Below are positions 53,070 to 61,097 of a stretch of DNA of 64,000 nucleotides, one piece after another. Under the pieces are notes generated by a model. It was not told the origin of the DNA. It saw nothing but the letters and a program-made list of their open reading frames with translations, and searched no databases. Both the position numbers and the translations under genes were made by a program. The DNA is from Terrimicrobium sacchariphilum (GTDB lineage: Bacteria; Verrucomicrobiota; Verrucomicrobiia; Chthoniobacterales; Terrimicrobiaceae): positions 1,922,001 to 1,986,000 of the forward strand of contig NZ_BDCO01000002.1 of NCBI RefSeq assembly GCF_001613545.1. Direction: 5' to 3'. Positions within the stretch are counted from its first letter, which is position 1. Every line of letters begins with the position of its first letter.

Positions 53070-53978
53070 ATGTCCAACGCACTTACTCAGATTCCGTCCT
53101 ACTATCCAACGGAATTCACAACCAACTGGACTCATAAGGTCCAGCAGATGACCTCCAAGCTCCGCGACCTCGTCACTTTCGACACGGTCAACGGCAAGGA
53201 GAAAGTCACTCAGCGAATCGGAACCGTTACCTTCCAGCGCATCACTGAACGCGCCGGGTCGACTCGAATCACCGATCTTAACCTCGAAAAACGCTGGTTG
53301 CGCATCGCTCCGTACGATGATGCAAAGCTCTTCGACGAGTGGGATGACGAGTTTCTCGGCCAGATCGTGCTCCCAACGAGTCCGCTGATCGAGAGCCAAT
53401 CTCGGGCGTATGCTCGCCTTTGTGATTCGGTTATCATCACGGCAGCGATCGGCGATGCCATCACCGGAGTCGACGGAACGACCTTGACCCCTCTTCCGAG
53501 CGGTCAGCAAGTCGCCGTTGATTACGTGGAAACCGGAAGCACGGCAAACAGCGGTCTGACCATCGCGAAAATGCGCGCCGCAAAGTACATCCTCGACAAC
53601 AACGATGTTGACGATATGGAACAGCGTACGCTCGTCGTCACTGCCCGCCAGTTGCAGAACCTTCTGCGTACCACGGAGGTAACCAGTCACGACTACAACG
53701 ATGTGAAAGCTCTCGTCGACGGCAAGGTCGATACCTTCCTTGGCTTTTACATCAAGCGCGTTTCGTCCACCATCGTCCCGAAGACGGGCAACATTCGTTC
53801 GCTCCCGTTCTTCGTGAAAAGCGGCGTTCGCTTTGCTGACACCGGCAAGCAGACGCTCATGGACATCATCCCGACGCAGTCGCATTCCGTCCAGATTCGC
53901 ACGAAGGGTGCCGTTGGTGCCGTGCGTGACGAAGAGGAAAAGGCTGGCGTCATCTTCTGCGACGAAACCGTCCTGTAA
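53070..53978 (+). CDS. Major capsid protein
   Basis: 302 residues. PTEFTTNWTHKVQQMTSKL, RITERAGSTRITDLNLEKRW and HSVQIRTKGAVGAVRDEEEKAG give the pattern of short-tailed phage HK97-like capsids. Strong Shine-Dalgarno AAAGGAG before ATG 53070, unlike most other genes here, as expected for the most abundant structural protein. It follows the scaffold after a terminator and two promoters. Confidence 0.85.
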   Translation: MSNALTQIPSYYPTEFTTNWTHKVQQMTSKLRDLVTFDTVNGKEKVTQRIGTVTFQRITERAGSTRITDLNLEKRWLRIAPYDDAKLFDEWDDEFLGQIVLPTSPLIESQSRAYARLCDSVIITAAIGDAITGVDGTTLTPLPSGQQVAVDYVETGSTANSGLTIAKMRAAKYILDNNDVDDMEQRTLVVTARQLQNLLRTTEVTSHDYNDVKALVDGKVDTFLGFYIKRVSSTIVPKTGNIRSLPFFVKSGVRFADTGKQTLMDIIPTQSHSVQIRTKGAVGAVRDEEEKAGVIFCDETVL

Positions 53979-54000
53979 TCCAACGAAAGGAACCTGACTT

Positions 54001-54462
54001 ATGGCAACTGTACTTACTGATGTGGCGACCTTCCAGGCCTCCACGAACCCGAAAGATCGTGGCGACGCCAATAAGGTGTCAGCCGAAATCCGAATCGCCG
54101 AAGCCGTTTACACGACCACGGCGGGCTGGTCTGATGGCGACATTATCAATGTCGTCACGCTCCCCATTGGCGCAATCGTGCTTCCCGAGCGTTCTTGGGT
54201 GGCGACCGAAGCGACCGGAGGAACTGGAACGGCAATCTCCAAGATTGGCGATGCCTCCGACGATGACCGCTACTCGTCAACCAGCATCACGCTCACCAGC
54301 GCGGCAACCATTGCGGTGACGGCGGCTTCGTCCACTGGAACCATTGTGCGAACCCCGGTGACGAGCGCGACCAACACTATCAAGGCGACCTGTGCGCTTT
54401 CGAGTAGCACGGTGACGGCGGGCAAGAAAATCCGCTTCTCGATCGCCTACATTCTTCCCTAA
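54001..54462 (+). CDS. Putative capsid decoration/structural protein
   Basis: 153 residues, Ala/Thr/Ser-rich and beta-rich with TSATNTIKATCALSS. The position right after the capsid is typical of head decoration proteins. No firm motif. Confidence 0.6.
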   Translation: MATVLTDVATFQASTNPKDRGDANKVSAEIRIAEAVYTTTAGWSDGDIINVVTLPIGAIVLPERSWVATEATGGTGTAISKIGDASDDDRYSSTSITLTSAATIAVTAASSTGTIVRTPVTSATNTIKATCALSSSTVTAGKKIRFSIAYILP

Positions 54463-54482
54463 TCCGGCTCAGGGTTGATACC

Positions 54483-54520
54483 CCGCCTTCCTGGGTTTCA
54501 TTGTTTTCCCGGGAAGGCGG
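54483..54520 (+). promoter_or_regulatory. 13-bp hairpin between structural genes
   Basis: CCGCCTTCCTGGG (54483-54495) pairs with CCCGGGAAGGCGG (54508-54520), one G-U pair, 12-nt loop, no U-tract. Likely an RNA stability or processing element, or partial attenuator, between high-level head genes and tail genes. Confidence 0.5.
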
Positions 54521-54529
54521 TAATCAGCC

Positions 54530-55123
54530 ATGGCAGCAGATCAGACCACAATTTGCAATCTGGCCTTGGCCCATCTCGGCAAGGCGTCAATTATGTCTCT
54601 GGACGACCGTACGCCGGAGGCCGCGCTATGTAATCGATTCTACGATCAGACGCGGGACGAGGTTTTGCAGTCGCACCCGTGGAACTTTGCCATCAAGCGG
54701 GCGACGCTTTCACTGCTGGCTGATGCTCCTGCCTTTGGCTGGGCGTATCAATACCAGCTACCTTCCGACTGTTTGCGCATTCTGCAACTGAACGGGTATC
54801 AGGTCTATCAGGCGGACGGGCGATTTGATATTGAGGGCGGGCGAATGATGACGAACTGCGACACGGCGCAGGTTCGCTACATTGCCAGGGTGACGGATGG
54901 GACGCTTTTCCCGCCGCTCTTTGTTGAGGCGCTGGCTCTGAAGCTGGCAACCCGACTGGCGAAGCCGATCACCGGGAGCGCGTCGGAGGTTGAGCGCCTG
55001 AAGACCGAATACGAGCGGATTACAAAGCCGCTGGCGATGCGGATGGATGCCGCCGAGGGCAAGCCTCTGGTAAAACTGCCGTGGGCAAACAGCCGGTTTG
55101 TGCGGGCGCGATTCGGAGGATAA
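54530..55123 (+). CDS. Tail tubular protein A-like (T7 gp11-like adaptor)
   Basis: 197 residues. TICNLALAHLGKASIMSLDDR, NRFYDQTRDEVLQSHPWNFAIKRA and YQLPSDCLRILQL are the classic gp11/gp4-type adaptor blocks that join portal and tail nozzle. Confidence 0.88.
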   Translation: MAADQTTICNLALAHLGKASIMSLDDRTPEAALCNRFYDQTRDEVLQSHPWNFAIKRATLSLLADAPAFGWAYQYQLPSDCLRILQLNGYQVYQADGRFDIEGGRMMTNCDTAQVRYIARVTDGTLFPPLFVEALALKLATRLAKPITGSASEVERLKTEYERITKPLAMRMDAAEGKPLVKLPWANSRFVRARFGG

Positions 55124-55126
55124 CCG

Positions 55127-57400
55127 ATGCCGTATCAACTGATCCCGAGCTTCAACGCAGGGGAAATCTCGCCATATCTCGATGCGCGGGCGGATCTGGA
55201 GAAGTACGCCTCCGGGTGCCGCCTGCTGGAGAACTTCATCATCATGCCGTATGGCGGTGTGTTCCGCAGGCCGGGGACTGAATACCTCGGTACGGCAAAG
55301 TACTCGGACAAACGCTGCCGTCTCGTCGGATTCAACTTTTCGACAACGACGCGTTTTGTCCTCGAACTTGGTAATCTCTACATTCGATTTTGGTCAAACG
55401 GGTATCAGGTGACTTCCGGAGGGTCGCCTGTCGAGGTGGTTTCGCCATACCTTGAAAGCGAGCTGCGCGACCTCCAGTACGTGCAGATCAATGACGTGAT
55501 GTACTTCGTTCATCCCGCGCATGAGCCGATGAAGCTTACGCGCGTGACGGATACCAACTGGACATTCGCTTCGGTCGCCTGGGATTGGCCCGCTTTCCTC
55601 GATGAGAATGTCACAGCTACAACAATCACACCGAGCGCGACGACGGGAACAGGAATCACTCTCACGGCCTCGGCTGCTTTGTTTGATTGGGGTCATGTAG
55701 GCGGATATTTCCAGATTGCGCACGCCCGGACGAATGCAGCGGTGGCGCTGACATCGGTGACAGCATCCGGCTCTTCCGGCGGATTGGCCGTGCTGGGAAG
55801 CTGGGATTTCACGACGTACGGAACTTGGGTCGGCGTGATCCAGTTGCAGCGGAGCAAGGATTCCGGCAGCACGTGGGAGACGTTCCGAACTTTTTCCGTT
55901 GCGGGAGATCGGAATATCACAGCCACCGGGAAGGAGACGGGCGAATCTCAACTCCGTATCACCTACACGCACACGAGCGGAACGCTGACGGCCAGACTGG
56001 AGGCCATCGACGCCCGGGAATACGGTGTTGTGAAGATTACCGCGATAACCGACACCACGCACGCAACAGCGGATGTCGTCAATGACCTCGCTGGAACGGG
56101 AGCAACAAAGATTTGGAGCGAGGGCGCATGGTCGGTAAAGAACGGATTCCCGCGCACAGTTGCGCTACATGAGCAGCGGCTTTGGTTCGCTGGAACGAGC
56201 GGTCGGCCTCAGTCGCTATGGGGGAGCATGATTGATGATTTCGAGAACTTCCGCACCTCGGCGCTAGATGACTCGGGATTGTTCTTCACCCTCTCCGCGC
56301 AGGAGTCGAACGTCATCCAATGGTTGCTTTCGCAAAAGTCGCTTCTCATTGGAACCGCTGGAGGAGAGTGGACGCTGGGAAGCACGGACAGCAACGCCGC
56401 AATCACACCAGCGAACGTCAAAGCGTCGCAGGAATCGTCCTACGGGTCGAAATACCTTCGGGCTTTGATCGTCAACGACGTGGTTCTTTTCGTCCAGCGC
56501 CAGGGGCGCAAGGTGCGCGAGTTGCTGTATTCCAACCAGACTGAAAGCATGGTGGCGCAGGATTTGACGCTGCTTTCCGAGCACGTTACCAAAGGGGAAA
56601 TCCTCGAGACGGCTTTTCAGCAGCAGCCGGACGCGATTTACTGGACAATCACCGGGACGGGGCAGCTTGTCGGGTTGACATACGAGCGGCTGCAAAATGT
56701 CGTGGGATGGCATCGTCACACCACGGACGGCACGTTTGAGAGCGTGGCGACGACGTACGGAGCGAACGGAGCCGATGAGGTATGGGTTGCAGTCAAGCGG
56801 ACGGTAAACGGTCAGGATGTGCGGTATATCGAGCGATTCCGCACTGATTTCCGTGAGAGTTTCGAGGCCGAGGACAAGGAAAATTGGTGGTATCTTGACT
56901 CTGCCAAGCGCGTGACGCTTTCTCCGGAGAGCGCGAGCGTCACCGGTCTGGCGCACCTTGAGGGTCGTACGGTCGACATTCTTGCTGATGGCGCAGTGTC
57001 TCCGGCCCGCACGGTATCCAGCGGAGCAATCACTTTGCAGGCTCCGGCTGGAACGGTTCTCGTCGGCCTGCCGTTTGTCTCGACGCTCAAGCCGACGAAG
57101 TTGGAAATGACACAGTACGGAACGCGCGGGAAGACGAAGCGGGTTCACCGGATCAACCTTTCCTTTCACAAGTCCCTGGGCGGCCTGTTCTCGACCAATG
57201 GGAGTGAGTTTTGGGACATCGTCAGCCGGACAACCGCGGACGCCATGGACGACAGCCCGCCCGCATTCACCGGGGACAAGAATCTCGCCACCGGTGCCGA
57301 TCATTCAGCATCGGCTGACATCATCATCCGGCAGGAGCAGCCTTTGCCGCTGACGATCCTTGCCATCACTCCGAAATGGGACGCCTACGATGACAACTGA
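55127..57400 (+). CDS. Tail tubular protein B-like (T7 gp12-like nozzle)
   Basis: 757 residues. SFNAGEISPYLDARADLEKYASG, ENFIIMPYGGVFRRPGTEYLG and YVQINDVMYFVHPAHEPMKL are the family N-terminus; a central beta-rich domain and a C-terminal block WGSMIDDFENFRTSALDDSG follow. Forms the short tail nozzle of podoviruses together with the gp11-like adaptor. Confidence 0.88.
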   Translation: MPYQLIPSFNAGEISPYLDARADLEKYASGCRLLENFIIMPYGGVFRRPGTEYLGTAKYSDKRCRLVGFNFSTTTRFVLELGNLYIRFWSNGYQVTSGGSPVEVVSPYLESELRDLQYVQINDVMYFVHPAHEPMKLTRVTDTNWTFASVAWDWPAFLDENVTATTITPSATTGTGITLTASAALFDWGHVGGYFQIAHARTNAAVALTSVTASGSSGGLAVLGSWDFTTYGTWVGVIQLQRSKDSGSTWETFRTFSVAGDRNITATGKETGESQLRITYTHTSGTLTARLEAIDAREYGVVKITAITDTTHATADVVNDLAGTGATKIWSEGAWSVKNGFPRTVALHEQRLWFAGTSGRPQSLWGSMIDDFENFRTSALDDSGLFFTLSAQESNVIQWLLSQKSLLIGTAGGEWTLGSTDSNAAITPANVKASQESSYGSKYLRALIVNDVVLFVQRQGRKVRELLYSNQTESMVAQDLTLLSEHVTKGEILETAFQQQPDAIYWTITGTGQLVGLTYERLQNVVGWHRHTTDGTFESVATTYGANGADEVWVAVKRTVNGQDVRYIERFRTDFRESFEAEDKENWWYLDSAKRVTLSPESASVTGLAHLEGRTVDILADGAVSPARTVSSGAITLQAPAGTVLVGLPFVSTLKPTKLEMTQYGTRGKTKRVHRINLSFHKSLGGLFSTNGSEFWDIVSRTTADAMDDSPPAFTGDKNLATGADHSASADIIIRQEQPLPLTILAITPKWDAYDDN

Positions 57401-57842
57401 CCTGACCCCATTTGATGGCAGCCCGATCGCATTCGGCGAGATCACCGACGAGATGCTCGATCATATCGAGGATCGTCTCGAGCAGATCGCTCTAAATACA
57501 GGGGTTCCGTTTGAGGCTCCGGTTGATCACGCGTTTGCCGGTGGAATCTACATGCGTACGGTTTTTGTCCCGGCTGGTTCGCTCGTCGTCTCGCATATCC
57601 ACAAAACCGAGCATCATTACGCCGTGCTGATGGGGGAGGTTTCTGTTGCCATCGCTGGCGGCCCGGTCGAACGCTTCGCGGCTCCACGTACCGGAATCAC
57701 TAAGCCGGGAACCAGGAGGCTCGTTTACGCACACCGTGACACCGTCTGGACGACCTATCACGCGACCGAGGAAACGGACGTTGAAAAGATCGCTGAAATG
57801 ATTCTCGAACCACGAAGGAGGAAAACGCCATGTCTTGGGTAG
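57390..57842 (+). CDS. Cupin-fold phage protein
   Basis: 150 residues from ATG 57390, overlapping the tail gene end by 11 bp. RTVFVPAGSLVVSHIHKTEHHYAVLMGEVSVAI is a cupin motif 1 with a possible metal site (His-x-His, Glu). Enzymatic cupins are unusual in phage tail modules; it could be a structural fold or act on host molecules. Confidence 0.7.
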   Translation: MTTDLTPFDGSPIAFGEITDEMLDHIEDRLEQIALNTGVPFEAPVDHAFAGGIYMRTVFVPAGSLVVSHIHKTEHHYAVLMGEVSVAIAGGPVERFAAPRTGITKPGTRRLVYAHRDTVWTTYHATEETDVEKIAEMILEPRRRKTPCLG

Positions 57843-58582
57843 TCACCGGAGCGACCGCAGCCAGCCTTATAGCCACGGGTGTAGGAACGGGCATGAGCTA
57901 CATGGCCGCGCAGGATGAGGCGGCGAATCAAAAAGCGCTGGCAGACATGAATTACGGCATTCAGGCGCGGAACGCGAAGATCAACGCGACCATCGCGAAG
58001 CGTCAGGCGAACCTGAAGAAGACCTATTCGAAAGCAGCGATTGCCGCCAAGGAGGTAAACGCCAAGAACTACGAGATGCAGGCGGGGGCCGTCGAGGCGC
58101 AGGGCCGTGAGCAGGCGCGGCGAATGCGCGAGCAGGGAGCCTCTGTTATGGCGGCAATCCGCTCCGGGTATGCGGCGTCTGGCGTGACATCGGAGGGAAC
58201 GCCGATCATCGCCATGGCCGACACCGCCGGAAAACTGGAATTGGCCGTTCAGGATGCGAAATGGCAGTCCGACACCGAGGCGAACCGATACAAGGACGCT
58301 GCCGCCATGGAGCGGTATAACCAGAATTTCGACCGGGCTGACATCCTCGTTGCCGATTACGAGGCCCAACTCGCCAAGATGGGGCAGCAACTCAACATGG
58401 ACGAGGCGTATTTCAATCGTTCGGCAGGGTATGCGCAGGCGTCGGCCACCAAGACAGCATCTTACGGGACGCTGATTTCTGGGGTAAGCTCGATGGCTAC
58501 GACCACCGCGAATTATGCGGGATCTTCAGCGGGACAGCAGCTTTTCGCAAAGAAAACACCTCAATATACCGGGAGGGTATAA
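57830..58582 (+). CDS. Internal virion protein (T7 gp14-like)
   Basis: 250 residues. Hydrophobic N-terminus (TAASLIATGVGTGMSYMAAQDEA), then a long Ala/Lys/Glu-rich helical region with EAQGREQARRMREQGAS and SGVTSEGTP, as in ejection proteins of short-tailed phages. Overlaps the cupin gene by 13 bp. Confidence 0.75.
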   Translation: MSWVVTGATAASLIATGVGTGMSYMAAQDEAANQKALADMNYGIQARNAKINATIAKRQANLKKTYSKAAIAAKEVNAKNYEMQAGAVEAQGREQARRMREQGASVMAAIRSGYAASGVTSEGTPIIAMADTAGKLELAVQDAKWQSDTEANRYKDAAAMERYNQNFDRADILVADYEAQLAKMGQQLNMDEAYFNRSAGYAQASATKTASYGTLISGVSSMATTTANYAGSSAGQQLFAKKTPQYTGRV

Positions 58583-58584
58583 TG

Positions 58585-59046
58585 CTATCGACTGCCATAA
58601 ATAGCAGTCGTGACAGCTTGGGTATTTGCCATGTTGTTCAACGTCTGAGCGTTTGCCTGAGCATTCGATTGTGCGCTGGACATGATATTATTCACAGCCT
58701 GAGCGTCGGCTGCTCTGCGGGATTGCTCAAGTTGCTGTTGTTGAACAAGAAGTTGCTGGCGTTGAATCGCAAGGCGCTCTTTTTCGATCTTATAGTTAGC
58801 CTGCTCAACGGGAGTCATCGAGGCGATAAGCTTTGCCTCCGCCGCATCTTCCGCTCTTGCATTTCTCCATATCGCCATCATGCGATCGTACTGAGCTTGG
58901 GAAATCTTTCCAAGCTCAAGGCTGCTTTTAAGGTACGCGGGGTGTTGCTCTACGGGGAGAGTGTTCACATAGGCAACGGTCTTTTCATACGAGGACGCAC
59001 ACCCGACCAAAACCAGAGCCAGCCCGAGGAAAAGAAAACGCTTCAT
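58585..59046 (-). CDS. Lipoprotein on the reverse strand (candidate moron)
   Basis: 153 residues from ATG 59046. MKRFLFLGLALVLVGCASS is a lipoprotein signal with lipobox LVGC. The mature part is helical and Gln-rich (RQQLLVQQQQLEQSRR), likely a coiled coil. Every other prophage gene seen here points the other way, and it fits exactly between two late genes, the layout of a moron expressed from its own promoter in the lysogen. A superinfection-exclusion or surface role is possible. Confidence 0.75.
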   Translation of the reverse strand: MKRFLFLGLALVLVGCASSYEKTVAYVNTLPVEQHPAYLKSSLELGKISQAQYDRMMAIWRNARAEDAAEAKLIASMTPVEQANYKIEKERLAIQRQQLLVQQQQLEQSRRAADAQAVNNIMSSAQSNAQANAQTLNNMANTQAVTTAIYGSR

Positions 59047-59083
59047 GGTCGAGGCGGTACGCAACTTTGCGAAGAAAAGCAAG

Positions 59084-59123
59084 GCTGGATTTTTCCTCTC
59101 TCACCCTGTATTGACTAAGCCTT
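59084..59123 (+). promoter_or_regulatory. Late-operon promoter-like element 2
   Basis: GCTGGA (59084-59089), 17-bp spacer, TGTATTGACTAAGCC, ending next to ATG 59124. Same two blocks and spacing as at 46424. It overlaps the 5' region of the reverse-strand lipoprotein. Confidence 0.55.
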
Positions 59124-61097
59124 ATGCCCGTGCGTCTTGCTGAAATCCCGAATGCTCCGCAAGCCGGAGGCCAGCCGATCACCTCGAATGGACCCGGCGC
59201 GGCCCCTGATATTTCCTCGGCGGCGCGGTCGTCGCTCTTGCAATCGAGCGTGGACATCAACGCTTTCAGCGGCCCGGCCCAGGCAGCGCAGAGCGTCGGA
59301 GAGGCCATTGCTGTCGCTGGTCATCGGGTGGGGGCGGCCATGACGGATTTCGCCCAGAAGCGGCAGAACATCCAGGACATGACCGCCGACAACCAGGTGG
59401 ATGCAGAATGGGCGGCGCTGACTGCCGACGTGACGGCGCAGACGCAGGGGAAGCCGGGGGATCAATGGCAGGGAATCTTTGAGAAGGCGTATCAAGAGAA
59501 GGCTCCCAACTTTAACGCTCTGATCGCGACAGCCTCACCCGAGGCGCAGGCGCGAATCCGTGGCATGATGGGGACTCGGTACGCAACGACGCTGGGGCAG
59601 TTCAAAGTGACCGGCCTGCAAAAGGCGCTTTCGGATTCCAAGGACATCAATGATGCGGCGATCGAGAGGGCATTTCAGGCCGGAGACTACGAGACGGTAC
59701 ACACCAAGATCATCGAGGGCGAAAAGAATGGCCTGTACACCCAAGGAGACGCGGAGAAGAAGCGCGTCTACTACGATGGAAGGCAGCAAGACGACCTCCT
59801 GCAAACCGCAGTTTTGACCAATCCCCGGGCGGTTCCCGAGATGGTGAAAAAGGGTGTGTTCGGAGAACTGCCGGACGCCAAAAAGGCCGAGGTAATTTAT
59901 CGGGCTGATCGGGCTGTGAAGATCGACGAGAGCGAGGCGTGGAACGAGGCGCAGAACATGCAGGCCGAGGGAATGACGCTGGACGCCATCAAGAAGACGC
60001 TCGGCGACCGACTGCCGGAGCGCCGCGCCGCGCTCCTTCAGAAACGTGCCATGGCCGTACGCCCGTACGATCCGGCAACCGATGGCCCGATGGTTGCGGA
60101 GATTCAAACGCTGATCCGGGGCTACAACGGCAAGGACGACCCGAAAAACGACCAATACAACCAGATCGACGAACGGATTTCCACGCTGCCGAAGGAGTAC
60201 CAGGACCGCTACCGCACCGAACTCAACCAGAAATGGAACAAGACATGGGTGAACGGCGAGGAAAACCCCATGAAGGACAAGCAGCTCGCGCAATGGGGCA
60301 ACGAGTTTGAGCGGCTCTCGAAGGCCGGGTATCTCGGCCCGACCGGGCGCGACAAGAAGAGCTGGGAAAAGGTCGACGATATGGCGGCTAGTGCGGCCTG
60401 GGGACAGAAGTACCAGGACTTTCAAAACCAGATGGCCGATTGGGCCACAAAAAACCCGCAGGCCAGCCCGGAGGAATGGCGCAAGAAATTCGCCGAGATC
60501 GTCGGGCCGGAGGCGGCGAAGCATAGCACACAGTCTTTCATGCCACAGCCGACGCAGGAATTCGGAGGCGGATGGAATCGCCATGCCTCGGCGGTGAACT
60601 ACGGAATACCTATGTCCCGACCAATCTTTCCCAACGTGCCATCCGTGGCCGACGTGCAGAACAAAGTGGGCGTCAAAGTCCCATCGACCTATTACACGCT
60701 CGGAAAGAGCGTAGGAGGAACCGACGAGACACAGGACACGTGGACGAACAAGGGATACTCCGCAAAAGGAGAGAACCTCACGCCCGGGGTGGTCGCCGTC
60801 AATACCGATAAGTACCCGCTTGGGACGATCTTCCGCGACCCGGCCACGGGAGAGGCATTCATCGCCAGCGACAAGCACGGAAACGCAGATCCCAACGTGA
60901 TCGACTTCTATACACCGCCCAGCCAGTACCAGGCGAAGAAGGAAGACCGGACGTTGCAGGTGGTCGGGAAGGTGGCAGAGAAGGACATTCCGAAAGACGC
61001 CGAGGGCATCCGCTCCCTGCTCGCAAAATACGGAACCGTTCCGCCCGGTGAATCCGCCAAGGAATCCCTTGCGAAATCCAAGCTAGCCAGCAAATGA
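59124..61097 (+). CDS. Internal virion protein with 3D/lytic-like domain
   Basis: 657 residues. N-terminal Ala/Gln-rich helical region typical of ejection proteins; C-terminal block LTPGVVAVNTDKYPLGTIFR, DPATGEAFIASDKHGNADPN and VIDFYTPPSQYQ resembles the 3D (Asp-rich beta-barrel) domain of lytic transglycosylase-like enzymes. Could help DNA ejection through the cell wall. ATG 59124 has no Shine-Dalgarno. Confidence 0.7.
   Translation: MPVRLAEIPNAPQAGGQPITSNGPGAAPDISSAARSSLLQSSVDINAFSGPAQAAQSVGEAIAVAGHRVGAAMTDFAQKRQNIQDMTADNQVDAEWAALTADVTAQTQGKPGDQWQGIFEKAYQEKAPNFNALIATASPEAQARIRGMMGTRYATTLGQFKVTGLQKALSDSKDINDAAIERAFQAGDYETVHTKIIEGEKNGLYTQGDAEKKRVYYDGRQQDDLLQTAVLTNPRAVPEMVKKGVFGELPDAKKAEVIYRADRAVKIDESEAWNEAQNMQAEGMTLDAIKKTLGDRLPERRAALLQKRAMAVRPYDPATDGPMVAEIQTLIRGYNGKDDPKNDQYNQIDERISTLPKEYQDRYRTELNQKWNKTWVNGEENPMKDKQLAQWGNEFERLSKAGYLGPTGRDKKSWEKVDDMAASAAWGQKYQDFQNQMADWATKNPQASPEEWRKKFAEIVGPEAAKHSTQSFMPQPTQEFGGGWNRHASAVNYGIPMSRPIFPNVPSVADVQNKVGVKVPSTYYTLGKSVGGTDETQDTWTNKGYSAKGENLTPGVVAVNTDKYPLGTIFRDPATGEAFIASDKHGNADPNVIDFYTPPSQYQAKKEDRTLQVVGKVAEKDIPKDAEGIRSLLAKYGTVPPGESAKESLAKSKLASK

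Noticed and set aside
53046-54071. 341-codon reverse frame opposite the major capsid gene
   Set aside because: The forward frame has a strong Shine-Dalgarno and capsid pattern; the reverse one has neither.
56264-57304. 346-codon reverse frame opposite the tail nozzle gene
   Set aside because: Shadow frame in GC-rich coding DNA; forward gene is a recognised family.
59535-60878. 447-codon reverse frame opposite an ejection protein
   Set aside because: Shadow of the forward gene; no start signal or family pattern, unlike the lipoprotein at 58585.
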